Source: Opitutaceae bacterium (GTDB lineage: Bacteria > Verrucomicrobiota > Verrucomicrobiae > Opitutales > Opitutaceae). Taken from it: a stretch of DNA of 7,978 nt. Within the stretch, counting starts at the first letter, position 1, and every line of letters begins with the position of its first letter. The position numbers and the translations under genes were made by a program. The DNA is taken from positions 1-7,978 of the forward strand of contig JAISAX010000926.1 in the NCBI GenBank assembly GCA_031266495.1, read 5' to 3'. This document shows positions 6,910 to 7,978 of this stretch, piece after piece. The notes beneath the pieces are model-generated. The model was not told where the DNA came from and ran no database searches. It worked only from the letters and a program-made list of their open reading frames with translations.

Positions 6910-7845
6910 ATGAACATCCGATCCCCCCGCATCCTGTCCCTGCTCCTCCTGCTGGCAGGCGCAGCTATCCTCCCGCTCAAGGCGCAAACAATCACCGGGC
7001 ACATACTGCTCAATGACACGTTTGCCGATGGCAACCGGACAGGACAGTCATTGCCCGATTCCGCCAATTGGGTTGGCTCTGTCGCTGGCGCCACACTTTC
7101 GCTCACGGATGGCGCGCTCAGGCAAACGGGATCCGTATCCAATCCCATTGTTCTGGGTTATTTCACCACACCTTCTGCCGAGGTGCCAAAGCCCATGGTC
7201 TCATTGGCGGTCGGTGAAAGCCTGACGCTTTCCTTTTCGCTCGGGATAACGACTCCCGGCACTACGACAGGTGGTCTCCGGTTTGGCCTTTTCGACTCCA
7301 GCAACAGCACGCGAAAAACGAGCGACTTTTTTCCCACACACGACTCTGTCTTGTCGTCCTACAATGGATACTTTACCACGGACACGCCGGGTGGAGGGTC
7401 CGGTTCCATCCGTTTTTATCAGAGTGGAGCCAATGAACTCATCGGAGGATCGTTAAGCGGAAACGGCCACACGCAAGCGGGCAGTTCCGGAGGCGGCAAT
7501 GCCAGCGCATTCGTTTCAGGTAACACATATGCCACTACATTTGTGATTTCCCGCCTGGAGACGGGAGTGAGTCTCAGTGTGTCCTATACGGGGATTTTCG
7601 GAACCGGCACAACCACGAGCACGCTGACGCACAGTGTGACCGACACCGGTAGTTCCCCTGTCACGACATTTGACACGATTGCCTTTTATCTTCACGGGAC
7701 CAGCACTGCCGACGCAATCTCCCTGGATAATATAAAGATCGTGTACAGCCAGTTGACGACTGTCCCCGAGCCTTCGACTGCCGGCCTGTTTGCCGGCGGC
7801 ATCCTCCTGGTGGCCGCTGCCGGCGCGCATTGCCGTCGGCGCTGA
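6910..7845 (+). CDS. PEP-CTERM sorted surface protein with beta-sandwich-like body
   Basis: This 311-residue protein has an N-terminal signal peptide (basic NIRSPR, hydrophobic LSLLLLLAGAAIL, cleavage near LKA|Q). Its Ser/Thr/Gly-rich body begins LLNDTFADGNR and ends ISLDNIKIVYS, a pattern seen in concanavalin/LamG-like PEP-CTERM proteins. The C-terminal PEP-CTERM signal is complete: VPEPST (285-290), a hydrophobic helix (about 291-306) and terminal CRRR (308-311). In known systems an exosortase (EpsH/XrtA type) recognises this tail and moves the protein to the outer surface or an exopolysaccharide matrix; no exosortase is in the window. The ATG at 6910 is chosen for the signal peptide. The 23-base gap to the deacetylase-like gene supports one operon and a shared envelope-glycan role. 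The precise function is unknown. Confidence 0.9.
   Translation: MNIRSPRILSLLLLLAGAAILPLKAQTITGHILLNDTFADGNRTGQSLPDSANWVGSVAGATLSLTDGALRQTGSVSNPIVLGYFTTPSAEVPKPMVSLAVGESLTLSFSLGITTPGTTTGGLRFGLFDSSNSTRKTSDFFPTHDSVLSSYNGYFTTDTPGGGSGSIRFYQSGANELIGGSLSGNGHTQAGSSGGGNASAFVSGNTYATTFVISRLETGVSLSVSYTGIFGTGTTTSTLTHSVTDTGSSPVTTFDTIAFYLHGTSTADAISLDNIKIVYSQLTTVPEPSTAGLFAGGILLVAAAGAHCRRR

Positions 7846-7978
<133 letters not shown>

Overview
The window is GC-rich bacterial DNA with five intact protein-coding genes, all predicted to be exported or surface-associated. It suggests a Verrucomicrobiota member, most likely Opitutaceae-like. The grounds are a PEP-CTERM sorting tail, a type IV prepilin-like protein with an H-X9-DG motif, large secreted polysaccharide-active proteins, and start codons preceded by pyrimidines instead of a Shine-Dalgarno sequence. 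The phylum call is inference; no rRNA or other marker gene is present. There are no tRNAs, transposases, integrases or CRISPR arrays.

Layout: (1) A C-rich left edge (1-64) with a 27-C run lies directly upstream of a + strand gene for a secreted heparinase II/III-type polysaccharide lyase with a C-terminal carbohydrate-binding-like domain (74-3010). (2) A short convergent gap (3011-3137) carries C11T8. (3) A - strand gene (3138-4901) encodes a secreted right-handed beta-helix protein of the pectate-lyase-3/GH28-related type. (4) A divergent control region (4902-5187) holds a perfect 12-bp inverted repeat, a long bulged hairpin and a 14-G run. (5) A probable + strand operon follows: prepilin-like protein (5188-5934), polysaccharide-deacetylase-like protein (6011-6886) and PEP-CTERM surface protein (6910-7845). 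(6) A short tail ends in a 49-G run at the window edge.

Functionally this looks like an accessory locus for handling acidic or acetylated polysaccharides outside the cytoplasm. The lyase and beta-helix protein would cut or bind the glycan, the deacetylase-like protein could remove acetyl groups, and the prepilin-like and PEP-CTERM proteins would be displayed at or sorted to the cell envelope. The substrate cannot be read from the sequence.

The least explained features are non-coding. Every boundary between transcription units has a G/C homopolymer of 11-49 bases, while the within-operon gaps and coding regions have none longer than about 6. The divergent region has an unusual nested inverted-repeat architecture. 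These could be phase-variable control tracts, quadruplex-forming boundaries, a short mobile repeat, or partly assembly artefacts.
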